NCBI RefSeq assembly: GCF_025631005.1
Contig: NZ_JAOTPL010000002.1
Location: 186,001 to 250,000 of the forward strand
DNA from: Haoranjiania flava
GTDB lineage: Bacteria > Bacteroidota > Bacteroidia > Chitinophagales > Chitinophagaceae
Direction: 5' to 3'
DNA length: 64,000 nt
Shown: positions 49,525 through 58,542 of the stretch, piece after piece
How the letters are laid out: each line of letters opens with the position of its first letter
Position numbering within the stretch: the stretch's first letter is position 1
Made by a program: the position numbers and the translations under genes
The notes under the pieces: model-generated
What the model was told of the DNA's origin: nothing
Databases searched by the model: none
The model's input: only the letters and a program-made list of their open reading frames with translations

Positions 49525-52515
49525 ATGAAAAAAAATAAAAATGCTTTTAGCAAAAGCTTGGGCTTATTGCTTATGTGCAGTTTCTGTATGGTACTTACCA
49601 CTGCTATGGCGCAAAGAATCAGGGTGGCCGGCACTGTTACAGATACGCGCAATGTGCCATTAATCAGCGCTAACATTGTAATTAAAGGCACCAACACTGG
49701 CGCTATTACAAATAGCGAAGGCGCTTACACTTTAATGGCAGGAACGTCTGATATATTGGTATTTTCTTATCAGGGAATGAAATCGCAGGAAATAGCGATA
49801 GACGGCCGAACAACTATAAATGTGCAAATGGAAGAAGAAGATGCTTCGCTTGAAGACGTGGTAGTTATTGGTTACGGAACCGTAAGAAGGAAAGACGTAA
49901 CGACAGCAGTTTCTACCGTTTCTCTCAAAGATTTGGAAGAACGTCCGATAACTTCAGCAGCACAAGCTATACAAGGAAAAGCTCCAGGTGTGCAGGTATT
50001 ACAACCTAATGGGCAGCCAGGCGCCGGCATCGTAGTTCGTGTACGTGGCAATACTTCAATCACTGCCAGTAATGATCCGCTTTATGTGGTGGATGGGGTG
50101 CCCACAAACGATATCGACTTTCTTGCGCCAGGAGACATTGCCTCTATGCAAATACTTAAAGATGCATCTTCTGCTGCTATTTACGGTTCGCGTGCTTCAA
50201 ACGGTGTAGTGCTTATTACTACGAAAGAAGGTAAAAAAGGTGCTGCAAAAGTAGGATTGAATACGTATGTTGGAAATTCCCATGTTATCAAACAATTAAA
50301 ATCGTTGAATGTATCGCAATATAAAGAGCTGATGGATGAAATGGGAACCATTCACTTACCTGACGGGCTAATGGACAGAACCGATTGGTTCAGAGAAACA
50401 TTTCGCCCGGGCCTTAATCAGAATTATCAGTTAAATCTTTCAAGTGGAAACGATAAAATGCGTTACTTTTTATCCGGTGGATATACAGATGAAAAAGGCG
50501 TCATCAACGTGGCTTATTACAAACGCTATAACTTGCGTGCCAATCTTGAAAACAATATAAAAAGCTGGTTAAAAATCAATACCAATATTGCTTATTCTGA
50601 TTATTCCGGCAATGGTATTATCACCGGTACCGGCGCAGCGCGGGCAGGAGTAATATTATCTGTGATCAATACACCAACATATGCTCCTATTTGGGATAGC
50701 GTGCACCAGGGACAGTATTACAATAATTTTTACGGAGCTAATATTACACATCCCGTGGAAAATATATCCAGAACTTCAGATAATAAATCCAATCACAATC
50801 GCTTATTGGGCTCTGTGGTTGCAGAGGTTTCACTTTTGCCTTCACTGAACTTTAAAACAAGTAATACGATAGATCGTGTATACTATCATGCTACTACATT
50901 TCTTGATCCTCTAAAAACAGGATATGGAAGGTCGGAAGGAGGAAGAGCAACAGATTCACGATCATTAAGTACTATTCTTACCTTTGATAATATTCTTACC
51001 TTCGATAAAAGTTTCGGTTTGCATTCATTGAATTTGATGGGTGGCACTTCGTATACCGCTTCAACATGGCAGAATGCATATATGTTAGGTTCTTTTTACA
51101 GAACAGGATATTCTCCCAAAACCCTCGATGCTGCCAATAAAATAGACCCATATGCTACTGGGACAAATGCATCTGAATGGGCATTGATGTCATATATCGG
51201 CAGAATTTCTTACAATTACAACAGTAAATACCTGGCTACTATTAATTTACGTTCAGACGGATCATCAAAATTATCTCCTGAACACCGTTATGGGTTTTTC
51301 CCTTCCGTGTCTGCGGCATGGCGCATATCTGCAGAAGATTTTATGTCTGAAGTAAAATGGATAAATGATATGAAGCTACGGGGAGGTTGGGGCAAAACCG
51401 GAAATCAGTCCGGCATAGGAGATTATGCCTATTTGGAAATGTACAATATACAACGTATAGCCTGGTGGTTAAAGGGAAATGAAAGAGCAGTTGTAAATAT
51501 AAGCCCTGCAAACATGCGCAACCGCGATCTTACCTGGGAAACAACCACACAAAGCAATGTTGGTATAGATATGTCGGTCTTAAACAACAAGCTCTCATTT
51601 ACCGCAGATGCTTATTATAAATATACTACTAATCTGTTGATGAATGTGCCTTTGCCAAGCGGGTTAGATTTCGGCAGTATCTATCGTAATGAAGGCGAAA
51701 TGGAAAACAAAGGCTTGGAATTTGGTATCCGGTCTACTAACATTTCTAAAAATGAGTTTGTGTGGAATACAGAATTTAATATGTCATTCAACAGGAATAA
51801 AGTCACCAAACTGTCACTGCAAAAAATATACTATTATGCCAGCACATCCGAAGCAACCAGTGAAAATGTTGTTCGCATGACCGTAGGTCAGCCTTTGGGT
51901 ATGTTCTGGGGCTATATAAGCGAAGGTGTGGATCCTGAAACAGGAGATCTTCGTTTCAAAGACCTTGATGGAAACGGGCGCATTACCACAGGCGATAAAA
52001 CCTATATAGGTAACCCCAATCCGGACTTCACCTGGGGTATGACTCACACGTTTTCATACAAAGGGCTGAACTTGAATATATTCTTCCAGGGTTCGCAGGG
52101 TAACGATATTTACAATGCATCGCGCTATGAGACAGAAGGCATGTATAATGCCAATAATCAATCCACGGAAGTTCTGCGCCGTTGGCGTATTCCGGGGCAG
52201 ATAACAGATATACCGCGAGCTTCAACGGGTACAGACAACCTGCGCGCTTCTACGCGTTTTGTAGAAGACGGCAGCTATGCAAGATTAAAGTCCCTTACAC
52301 TTTCTTATGATATTAAAGCACGTATTTTAGAGAAATGGAAAATTACCCGTTTACAGCCTTACGTTACTGCACAGAATCTCTTTACCATTACAAATTATAA
52401 AGGCTTTGATCCGGAAGTAAATCAATATGGTGGAAGTGCCACCGTACAGGGAATCGACTGGGGTACCTATCCACAGGTTAAGACTTTTATTGTAGGTGTA
52501 AATATTGATTTGTAA
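49525..52515 (+). CDS. susC: SusC/RagA-type TonB-dependent outer-membrane transporter
   Basis: A 996-residue outer-membrane importer. Signal peptide (KSLGLLLMCSFCMVLTTAMAQ), an N-terminal carboxypeptidase-regulatory-like domain (VAGTVTDTRNVPLISANIVI, about 30-105), the plug (DVVVIGYGTVRRKDVTTAVS) and a 22-strand barrel that ends GTYPQVKTFIVGVNIDL. It forms the SusCD gate with the next gene and brings oligosaccharides into the periplasm. The frame is open 53 codons upstream, but 49525 is the ATG giving a signal peptide, and it is directly preceded by TTAAAAAATATACGG, the shared leader motif. Confidence 0.95.
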   Translation: MKKNKNAFSKSLGLLLMCSFCMVLTTAMAQRIRVAGTVTDTRNVPLISANIVIKGTNTGAITNSEGAYTLMAGTSDILVFSYQGMKSQEIAIDGRTTINVQMEEEDASLEDVVVIGYGTVRRKDVTTAVSTVSLKDLEERPITSAAQAIQGKAPGVQVLQPNGQPGAGIVVRVRGNTSITASNDPLYVVDGVPTNDIDFLAPGDIASMQILKDASSAAIYGSRASNGVVLITTKEGKKGAAKVGLNTYVGNSHVIKQLKSLNVSQYKELMDEMGTIHLPDGLMDRTDWFRETFRPGLNQNYQLNLSSGNDKMRYFLSGGYTDEKGVINVAYYKRYNLRANLENNIKSWLKINTNIAYSDYSGNGIITGTGAARAGVILSVINTPTYAPIWDSVHQGQYYNNFYGANITHPVENISRTSDNKSNHNRLLGSVVAEVSLLPSLNFKTSNTIDRVYYHATTFLDPLKTGYGRSEGGRATDSRSLSTILTFDNILTFDKSFGLHSLNLMGGTSYTASTWQNAYMLGSFYRTGYSPKTLDAANKIDPYATGTNASEWALMSYIGRISYNYNSKYLATINLRSDGSSKLSPEHRYGFFPSVSAAWRISAEDFMSEVKWINDMKLRGGWGKTGNQSGIGDYAYLEMYNIQRIAWWLKGNERAVVNISPANMRNRDLTWETTTQSNVGIDMSVLNNKLSFTADAYYKYTTNLLMNVPLPSGLDFGSIYRNEGEMENKGLEFGIRSTNISKNEFVWNTEFNMSFNRNKVTKLSLQKIYYYASTSEATSENVVRMTVGQPLGMFWGYISEGVDPETGDLRFKDLDGNGRITTGDKTYIGNPNPDFTWGMTHTFSYKGLNLNIFFQGSQGNDIYNASRYETEGMYNANNQSTEVLRRWRIPGQITDIPRASTGTDNLRASTRFVEDGSYARLKSLTLSYDIKARILEKWKITRLQPYVTAQNLFTITNYKGFDPEVNQYGGSATVQGIDWGTYPQVKTFIVGVNIDL

Positions 52516-52533
52516 AAATAAAAATAGCAAAAA

Positions 52534-54036
52534 ATGAAGAAAAATCACATATTTCTAACTATAGTTTTAATGGCATTATTGTCTTCTTGCTCTTTAAAAA
52601 AAGATCCCATAGGTTTCAGTGAGATCACTGTACCCAGAGACACTACGGATAATACGGTAGAATTTGCCACCCGCGAACAAATGAATGCGCAAAGAAACGC
52701 TTTATATTCTACTATCCGGGATGCACAGGAAGCTTGGTACCTGGATTATCTTGTGTTTTCTGAAGTGCATGCAGATAATGCATACCGTGGTACTTCAGGT
52801 AATGAACTCTCTTCCTTGGAAGCCCAGTCTCAAGACGGTATTAATAAAAATATAGCCCGCGACTGGAATGCTATGCTTAACTATGTAAGCAATGCCAACA
52901 GGATTATCTTGAATATTGACTTTGTGCCTGATCCTTCGCTTACACAAGCAGAAAGAAAACAATGGAAAGCAGAAGCGCTCATTTTCAGAGCGTGGATATG
53001 GTTCGATATGGTGCGTTTATGGGGAGACATACCTTTGGTTCTGCAAAAAACACCAGATGTTACTTCTGATAATATAGAAGAAGTATATCCTTTGCTTTTC
53101 CCGTCAAGGGATTCTGTACAAAAAGTATATTCCCAGGTTGTGAAAGATTTGCAGCAGGCCGCACAGGATGCGCCTGATGTAACGCCAGGAGATAAATTTT
53201 TACTGAGCAAAGGTGTAGCAAATGCTTTGCTGGCAAAGGTATATGCAGAAAAACCTGTGAGAGATTATGCAAAAGTGATAGATTATTGCCAGAAAGTACA
53301 GGATGCAGGCTTTGCACTCGAAAGCAATTACGGAGATCTTTTTGACTTTAATACAAATACAAAAGACGCTAAACTGCGAAACAGCTCAGAGTCTATTTTT
53401 GAAGTCACCTATATGTCCGGAAGCGGAAGCTGGGTTACCTGGATGTTCGGTATAGACCTGGCAAATGTCAATAGCCGCTATGATTGGGCAAAATGGATAA
53501 CACCTTCGCGCGACCTGATCGCTGCTTTTGAAAGTGAAGGAGATAATATCAGGAAAAATGCTTCTATTGTTTGGGGTAAGCCGGATTGGAGTAATCATTA
53601 CCCCAGCAACAATTACCCGTTCATGTATAAAACCAGATCAGCCTATAACAGTATTATTAAGCTTCGCCTTGCAGATATATTGCTATTAAAAGCCGAAGCA
53701 TTGGTGCAGCAGAACAGGCTGGATGAAGCAAAAAATATTGTAAATCAAGTTCGTAGCCGTGTACAATTAAGCAGTTTGCCGGCATCTGTAACCGGGTCTA
53801 AAACAGCTATGGAAGATGCTGTATTAAAAGAGCGCCGTCTTGAATTGGCTTTTGAAGGGCAGCGTTGGTTTGATCTTGTGCGTAACGGAAAGGCTATAAG
53901 TGTCCTTAATACATTGAACCAGCGGGATGTCGGACGAATAAAAATGCTGCCGCTTACAGAAGAAACCATATTGTTGCCTATTCCGCAAAGCGCAATAGAT
54001 ATGAATGCGGAGCTGAAGCAAAATCCTGGGTATTAA
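52534..54036 (+). CDS. susD: RagB/SusD-type surface glycan-binding lipoprotein
   Basis: A 500-residue lipoprotein: signal MKKNHIFLTIVLMALLSSCS. SusD-like TPR scaffold: RDAQEAWYLDYLVFSEVHADNAYRG, FRAWIWFDMVRLWGDIPLV, LLSKGVANALLAKVYAEKP, and the C-terminal LKERRLELAFEGQRWFDLVRNGK with LPIPQSAIDMNAELKQNPGY. It forms the lid of the SusCD transporter on the cell surface. It starts 18 bases after susC. Confidence 0.95.
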   Translation: MKKNHIFLTIVLMALLSSCSLKKDPIGFSEITVPRDTTDNTVEFATREQMNAQRNALYSTIRDAQEAWYLDYLVFSEVHADNAYRGTSGNELSSLEAQSQDGINKNIARDWNAMLNYVSNANRIILNIDFVPDPSLTQAERKQWKAEALIFRAWIWFDMVRLWGDIPLVLQKTPDVTSDNIEEVYPLLFPSRDSVQKVYSQVVKDLQQAAQDAPDVTPGDKFLLSKGVANALLAKVYAEKPVRDYAKVIDYCQKVQDAGFALESNYGDLFDFNTNTKDAKLRNSSESIFEVTYMSGSGSWVTWMFGIDLANVNSRYDWAKWITPSRDLIAAFESEGDNIRKNASIVWGKPDWSNHYPSNNYPFMYKTRSAYNSIIKLRLADILLLKAEALVQQNRLDEAKNIVNQVRSRVQLSSLPASVTGSKTAMEDAVLKERRLELAFEGQRWFDLVRNGKAISVLNTLNQRDVGRIKMLPLTEETILLPIPQSAIDMNAELKQNPGY

Positions 54037-54140
54037 AACATATTATATAGAATAGCCATAGGCATGCTTCATACAAAACCGGGTATGGACTTGGCGTATT
54101 CTCCCGATAATTATCCTGAATATCAAAACATAAAGAATAC

Positions 54141-55649
54141 ATGCAAAATATAGCAAAAATGACAATGTCTGTTTTAGCCATTTCTCTTTCGTTTCTTTAC
54201 TCTTTTTGTTCGCCCGGCAGCAAGCAGGGAATAGACAAACCCGATACTTCAAAACCTGATCCTGTACAGCCTGTAGAGGTATATGTAACTACAGCAACCC
54301 AGTCAATGCTGTTCAAAAAAATTAATTTGGAATTCAATAAGAAAGACAATCTTTCTCCTTACACCGTTACTTTAGACCCCACACAACAGTATCAGCAGAT
54401 TGATGGTTTTGGTGCTGCGTTTACAGGTTCTACGTGTTATAATCTGCTGAAGATGAATGCAGCAAACAGAAAGGCTTTACTTACCGAGGTTTTTGATACC
54501 CGCGAAGGTATGGGATATAGTTTCATTCGTATTGCTTTAGGATGTTCCGATTTTTCATTATCTGAATATAGCTATTGCGATAAGCCGGGTATGGAGAACT
54601 TTGCGCTGCACGAAGAAGATACAAAGTATGTGATACCTGTACTGAAAGAGATTCTTGCCATTAATCCCAAGGTAAAGATAATGGCATCTCCATGGACTCC
54701 GCCTTTATGGATGAAAGTAAACAATCTTAAAGAATTAAAGCCACATAATAAATGGAACGATGGACAATTAAATCCTTCCAATTATCAGGACTATGCCAGC
54801 TACTTTGTAAAATACATCAATGCCATGAAAAATAATGGTATAGATATTTATGCAGTAACTGTACAGAATGAGCCGCTAAACCGGGGTAACTCTGCATCTT
54901 TGTATATGACATGGCAGGAACAGCGCGATTTTATAAAGACAGCGCTTGGCCCGGCATTTAAAACTGCAGGTATAAATACCCGCATCATAAGTTACGATCA
55001 CAATTATGACTATGATAGCCATAAACCGGAAAATGCTGATCAGATACATTATCCTGCAAAAATTTACGAAGATCCGGATGCCGCGAAATATATAGACGGA
55101 GCAGCGTACCATGCTTATGGCGGTTCTGAAACAGAAATGGATTATATCCACAATGCATTTCCTGATAAGAATCTTTATTTCACTGAAATATCTATAGGCT
55201 TATGGGGGTACACTTTTGCCGAAGATCTGATGTGGAACCTTGAGCATGTAGGTATTGGCACGCTTAACCGGCACTGTAAAGCCGTAATTGTCTGGAACTT
55301 TATGTTAGATGAGCAACATGGGCCTAATCGCCCTGGCGGATGTACAAATTGTCTCGGAGTTATAGATATTAACAAAGCAGATTATACAACTCTTACGCGT
55401 AACAGTCATTATTACGATCTGGCGCACCTTTCCAAAGTGATACAAGGTGGTGCAAAAAGAATTAAAACCTCAGGATTCACCACATCAGGACTACATTACA
55501 CAGCAGTATTGAACCCGGATAATACTGTAGGAGTAGTGGTACTTAATACTAAGGATGAGCCACAGTCAATTACATTAGCTATGGATGGCAGGTCGCTAAG
55601 TTACAGCCTTCCCGCAAAATCCGTAGCATCTTTCAAATGGAAGAAATAA
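54141..55649 (+). CDS. Glycoside hydrolase family 30, probable endo-beta-1,6-glucanase
   Basis: A 502-residue exported lipoprotein (signal ending LYSFCSPG). GH30 (beta/alpha)8 domain with side beta-structure: IDGFGAAFTGSTCYNLL, acid/base E244 in TVQNEPLNRG, nucleophile E349 in LYFTEISIGLWG, and SYSLPAKSVASFKWK at the end. GH30 subfamily 3 members degrade beta-1,6-glucan (pustulan, fungal wall). The type found in SusCD loci beside GH3 supports that substrate. Glucosylceramide or beta-1,3-glucan remain possible. An alternative ATG is at 54159. Confidence 0.9.
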   Translation: MQNIAKMTMSVLAISLSFLYSFCSPGSKQGIDKPDTSKPDPVQPVEVYVTTATQSMLFKKINLEFNKKDNLSPYTVTLDPTQQYQQIDGFGAAFTGSTCYNLLKMNAANRKALLTEVFDTREGMGYSFIRIALGCSDFSLSEYSYCDKPGMENFALHEEDTKYVIPVLKEILAINPKVKIMASPWTPPLWMKVNNLKELKPHNKWNDGQLNPSNYQDYASYFVKYINAMKNNGIDIYAVTVQNEPLNRGNSASLYMTWQEQRDFIKTALGPAFKTAGINTRIISYDHNYDYDSHKPENADQIHYPAKIYEDPDAAKYIDGAAYHAYGGSETEMDYIHNAFPDKNLYFTEISIGLWGYTFAEDLMWNLEHVGIGTLNRHCKAVIVWNFMLDEQHGPNRPGGCTNCLGVIDINKADYTTLTRNSHYYDLAHLSKVIQGGAKRIKTSGFTTSGLHYTAVLNPDNTVGVVVLNTKDEPQSITLAMDGRSLSYSLPAKSVASFKWKK

Positions 55650-55676
55650 AAACCGTTTAAATTTAAAATTACAGCT

Positions 55677-57035
55677 ATGCAAAAAATATTTTTATTGGTT
55701 ATACCGGCATTATTATGCTTTTTTACAAATTGTAAGAAAGATAACAATGATTTTCCTGGAACGCCCGGCAATCCACAGATAACATCATCGCAAGTACCTG
55801 AGCAGGCTTTTTTTGGCGATAGCATCTCTTTTTCGGCAAATGTGTCTGATCCGTTAGTGCCACTTTCTACACTAAAGGCACAGCTTTTCTTTGGAGAAGA
55901 TATGGTTTCGCAAACTACTATCAGAACTAAAGCAGATGGCCACTATGCAGGTAAAGTATTTGTTCCTTTTTTAAAGAATATACCTAATGGAAAAGCAACT
56001 TTAAAGCTGGTTCTCCAAGACATACATTTTACAAAAAAAGAAGAAGAACATCAAGTAACCCTCTCTCGCCCGCAATATAGCTATCTATATCTTGTTACTG
56101 AAAACGGTGATAGTTTAAAGATGTTGCGTTCAGAGGAAAACACATATCTGTTCCGTACAGCAACATCCGCTCCACAAATAATCAAAGGTTATATCGTTGC
56201 GCCTGCCTTCGGAAATAATGGTAATAATATTAACTTCGGCTGGGGAGGAGGCACTATAAAAGAAAATATAAAAAATCCTATTACTTTTCTGAGTCTGCAA
56301 AGCAGTCCCTATAACATACAATTTAATACGTTTACATACGAACGTAGCCCTTTCGCCTCCTATAAGCTAAATGACAAGGAAATGAGCTTTACTGCAGATG
56401 GACATTTCTTTATAGATCTGAACCTTAATACCGGCGATGAATTAAAGGCCGAAGGTGTTCAGGATTTTGATCAATACTGGATAGATCCCGACTTTCTAAA
56501 AAAGGATGCTTCTGGGAAAATTACATTCTCTGCAATAAGTGGTAAATATCGTATAGTGGCGGACAGGGATAAGAAATATTTGAATGTATTAACGCTAAAT
56601 GCTTCCGGTGAGAAAGCTACCTTACAGCCCGATGGGTCAGGAGCTATATGGATTGCCGGATGGGGAATTGCCAAACCTGGAATGAATAACGGCCAACCTG
56701 GCTGGAGTCCCGGTAAGATGCTTTGCATGGCCCCTGTAAAACCTAAAGTATATCAAATGACTATAACAGCCAGTACGGAAAAAGGTAATGGACAGATCAG
56801 AACAGATTATTTCGATTTTAAGTTTTTCTTCCAAGACGGCTGGGGAGGTGAATACAGAGGTCCTGACTACGCAGAAACAAAAGGTATAATTCCGGAAATA
56901 GTTACTGTACAAGAATCCGGAAACCTGGGACTGTCTTCCGGAAAACAACTGACAGAAGGAAAAGTATATATAATTAGTATAGATTGTACTGAAGGCAGAG
57001 AGAAGCCTAAGCTTGAAATAAAAGAAAAAATATAA
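55677..57035 (+). CDS. Surface glycan-binding lipoprotein (DUF5125/DUF5121-like)
   Basis: A 452-residue lipoprotein: signal MQKIFLLVIPALLCFFTNCKK. It has an N-terminal Ig-like domain (SQVPEQAFFGDSISFSANVSD) and at least two more beta-rich domains with many aromatic residues (INFGWGGGTIKENI, FFQDGWGGEYRGPDY). No enzyme motif is present. In position it matches the surface glycan-binding protein of the beta-1,6-glucan locus, downstream of the GH30 gene. I infer that it captures glycan at the cell surface. It starts 27 bases after the GH30 stop. Confidence 0.8.
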   Translation: MQKIFLLVIPALLCFFTNCKKDNNDFPGTPGNPQITSSQVPEQAFFGDSISFSANVSDPLVPLSTLKAQLFFGEDMVSQTTIRTKADGHYAGKVFVPFLKNIPNGKATLKLVLQDIHFTKKEEEHQVTLSRPQYSYLYLVTENGDSLKMLRSEENTYLFRTATSAPQIIKGYIVAPAFGNNGNNINFGWGGGTIKENIKNPITFLSLQSSPYNIQFNTFTYERSPFASYKLNDKEMSFTADGHFFIDLNLNTGDELKAEGVQDFDQYWIDPDFLKKDASGKITFSAISGKYRIVADRDKKYLNVLTLNASGEKATLQPDGSGAIWIAGWGIAKPGMNNGQPGWSPGKMLCMAPVKPKVYQMTITASTEKGNGQIRTDYFDFKFFFQDGWGGEYRGPDYAETKGIIPEIVTVQESGNLGLSSGKQLTEGKVYIISIDCTEGREKPKLEIKEKI

Positions 57036-57060
57036 TTATTGCCAGAAATGAAACAGAAAA

Positions 57061-57088
57061 GAGGCTTCAAATTTGAAGCCTCTTTTTT
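57061..57088 (+). terminator. Terminator of the polysaccharide locus
   Basis: GAGGCTTCAAA and TTTGAAGCCTC form a perfect palindrome followed by six T, 25 bases after the last stop of the locus. Confidence 0.88.
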
Positions 57089-57109
57089 AGTGATTACATA
57101 ATTTTTCCC

Positions 57110-57117
57110 TAACTTTG
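57110..57117 (+). promoter_or_regulatory. -7 box of the YajQ gene
   Basis: TAACTTTG, 33 bases before the ATG. No good -33 element is seen, since the preceding bases belong to the terminator. Confidence 0.4.
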
Positions 57118-57150
57118 AGTATACATTTCACCATCATTCATTTTCACCAT

Positions 57151-57639
57151 ATGCCTTCATTTGATATTGCCTGCAAGGTAGACCTGCAAACACTGGACAA
57201 TGCGGTAAACACCGTAACCAAGGAAATAGCCAACCGTTTTGATTTCAAGAATTCGCCGGTGCATATTGAGCTGGATAAGAAGAATTACATCGTAAAGCTC
57301 GAAGCCGAAAGTGATATGAAGATGAAGCAGGTCATTGATGTACTCATCAGCCGTGCCATGAAGCAGGGCATTGACCCGTCTGCATTTGATTTTGAGAAAG
57401 ATGCTTATCCCAGCGGCAAGCTGGTAAAAAAAGAAGTTGCAGTGCAGAACGGGCTGAAACAGGAAGATGCTAAAAAGATCACTAAACGCATTAAAGACAG
57501 CGGCCTCAAAGTGCAAACCCAGATCATGGATGATACCGTGCGCGTGATCGCTAAAAAAATTGATGATCTGCAGGCTGTGATTGCTGACCTGAAGGGCAAC
57601 ATTCAGCTGCCGCTCACCTTCACCAATATGAAGAATTAG
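57151..57639 (+). CDS. YajQ-family nucleotide-binding protein
   Basis: A 162-residue cytoplasmic protein of DUF520. MPSFDIACKVDLQTLDNAVN at the start, then NRFDFKNSPVHIELDKKN and KKITKRIKDSGLKVQTQIMDDTVRV. It has two tandem RRM-like folds. Some members bind cyclic di-GMP, others nucleic acid or tRNA. Which applies here is unknown. The frame is open 12 codons upstream. Confidence 0.95.
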   Translation: MPSFDIACKVDLQTLDNAVNTVTKEIANRFDFKNSPVHIELDKKNYIVKLEAESDMKMKQVIDVLISRAMKQGIDPSAFDFEKDAYPSGKLVKKEVAVQNGLKQEDAKKITKRIKDSGLKVQTQIMDDTVRVIAKKIDDLQAVIADLKGNIQLPLTFTNMKN

Positions 57640-57755
57640 TGCGTTCTTGTTAAAAAAATCAACGATTACTATGCTTTATATTTAAGGTTTTAGAATGCTA
57701 TGCATGGGTTTAGGTGAAATCGGTATGCCTGTATAAGAAAAAACCGGGAAACTTA

Positions 57756-57788
57756 TTGCACACTGCGAATAACTTTTCATTACTTTTG
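57756..57788 (+). promoter_or_regulatory. Promoter of the DUF4290 gene
   Basis: TTG at 57756-57758, a 22-base spacer and TACTTTTG at 57781-57788, 16 bases before the ATG. Confidence 0.45.
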
Positions 57789-57804
57789 CATTCTTAATAT
57801 ACTT

Positions 57805-58542
57805 ATGGAATATAACACAGCTCGTCCTCACTTGAGCATGAAGGAATATGGAAGACATATTCAGAGAATGGTAGACTACATTCTTACAATTGAAGACAAA
57901 AATAAAAGACAGGAACAGGCAGAGGTTTTAATAGAACTCATGGGCTTCCTGAATCCGCATTTGAAAAATGTGGAAGATTTCCGACATAAATTATGGGATC
58001 ATCTTTTCTATATCAGTGATTTTAAGTTACAGGTAGAGAGCCCTTATCCTATACCCAACAAAGAAACTTACAAAGAAAAGCCTCAGCCATTGCCTTATCC
58101 GGAGCGCTATCCTAAATATGCACACCTGGGCAAAAACCTGGAATTGGTGATTGATAAGGCTTTGCAGGAAACTGACAAGGAAAAACAGGATGGCTTCGCC
58201 AACGCCATAGCCTATTATATGAAGCTCACTTACAGCAACTGGCATAAGGAAGCCGTGCAGGATGCTTCCATACAGACCGAGCTGAGCTCTATCAGCGGTG
58301 GCAAACTTCATTTTGACAATGCGCCGGCGGTACATGTGAAGGAAGATACCAGGCAGGTAAATGGCAACACCAACAGGGTTTACACACAGAATAAAAATAA
58401 AAACCGCCAGGGTTTTACTCAAAGAAATAACCAAAACTCCCAGAAACGCCAGGGGCAGGGTGGCATGGTCAGTAACAAACCTGGCTTTGGCAACCGCACG
58501 GGCGGCAATAATAATAACCGCAATTTCAAGAAGAAATATTAA
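57805..58542 (+). CDS. DUF4290 protein with Asn/Gln-rich tail
   Basis: A 245-residue protein. The DUF4290 domain fills residues 1-165 (EYNTARPHLSMKEYGRHIQ at the start, MGFLNPHLKNVEDFRHKLWDHLF). The tail from about 190 is low in complexity, rich in Asn, Gln, Gly and Arg (NRQGFTQRNNQNSQKRQGQG). Such a tail suggests RNA binding or phase separation, which is inference. DUF4290 is specific to Bacteroidota and of unknown function. The ATG follows TTAATATACTT. It overlaps the GH25 gene's end by 4 bases. Confidence 0.9.
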   Translation: MEYNTARPHLSMKEYGRHIQRMVDYILTIEDKNKRQEQAEVLIELMGFLNPHLKNVEDFRHKLWDHLFYISDFKLQVESPYPIPNKETYKEKPQPLPYPERYPKYAHLGKNLELVIDKALQETDKEKQDGFANAIAYYMKLTYSNWHKEAVQDASIQTELSSISGGKLHFDNAPAVHVKEDTRQVNGNTNRVYTQNKNKNRQGFTQRNNQNSQKRQGQGGMVSNKPGFGNRTGGNNNNRNFKKKY

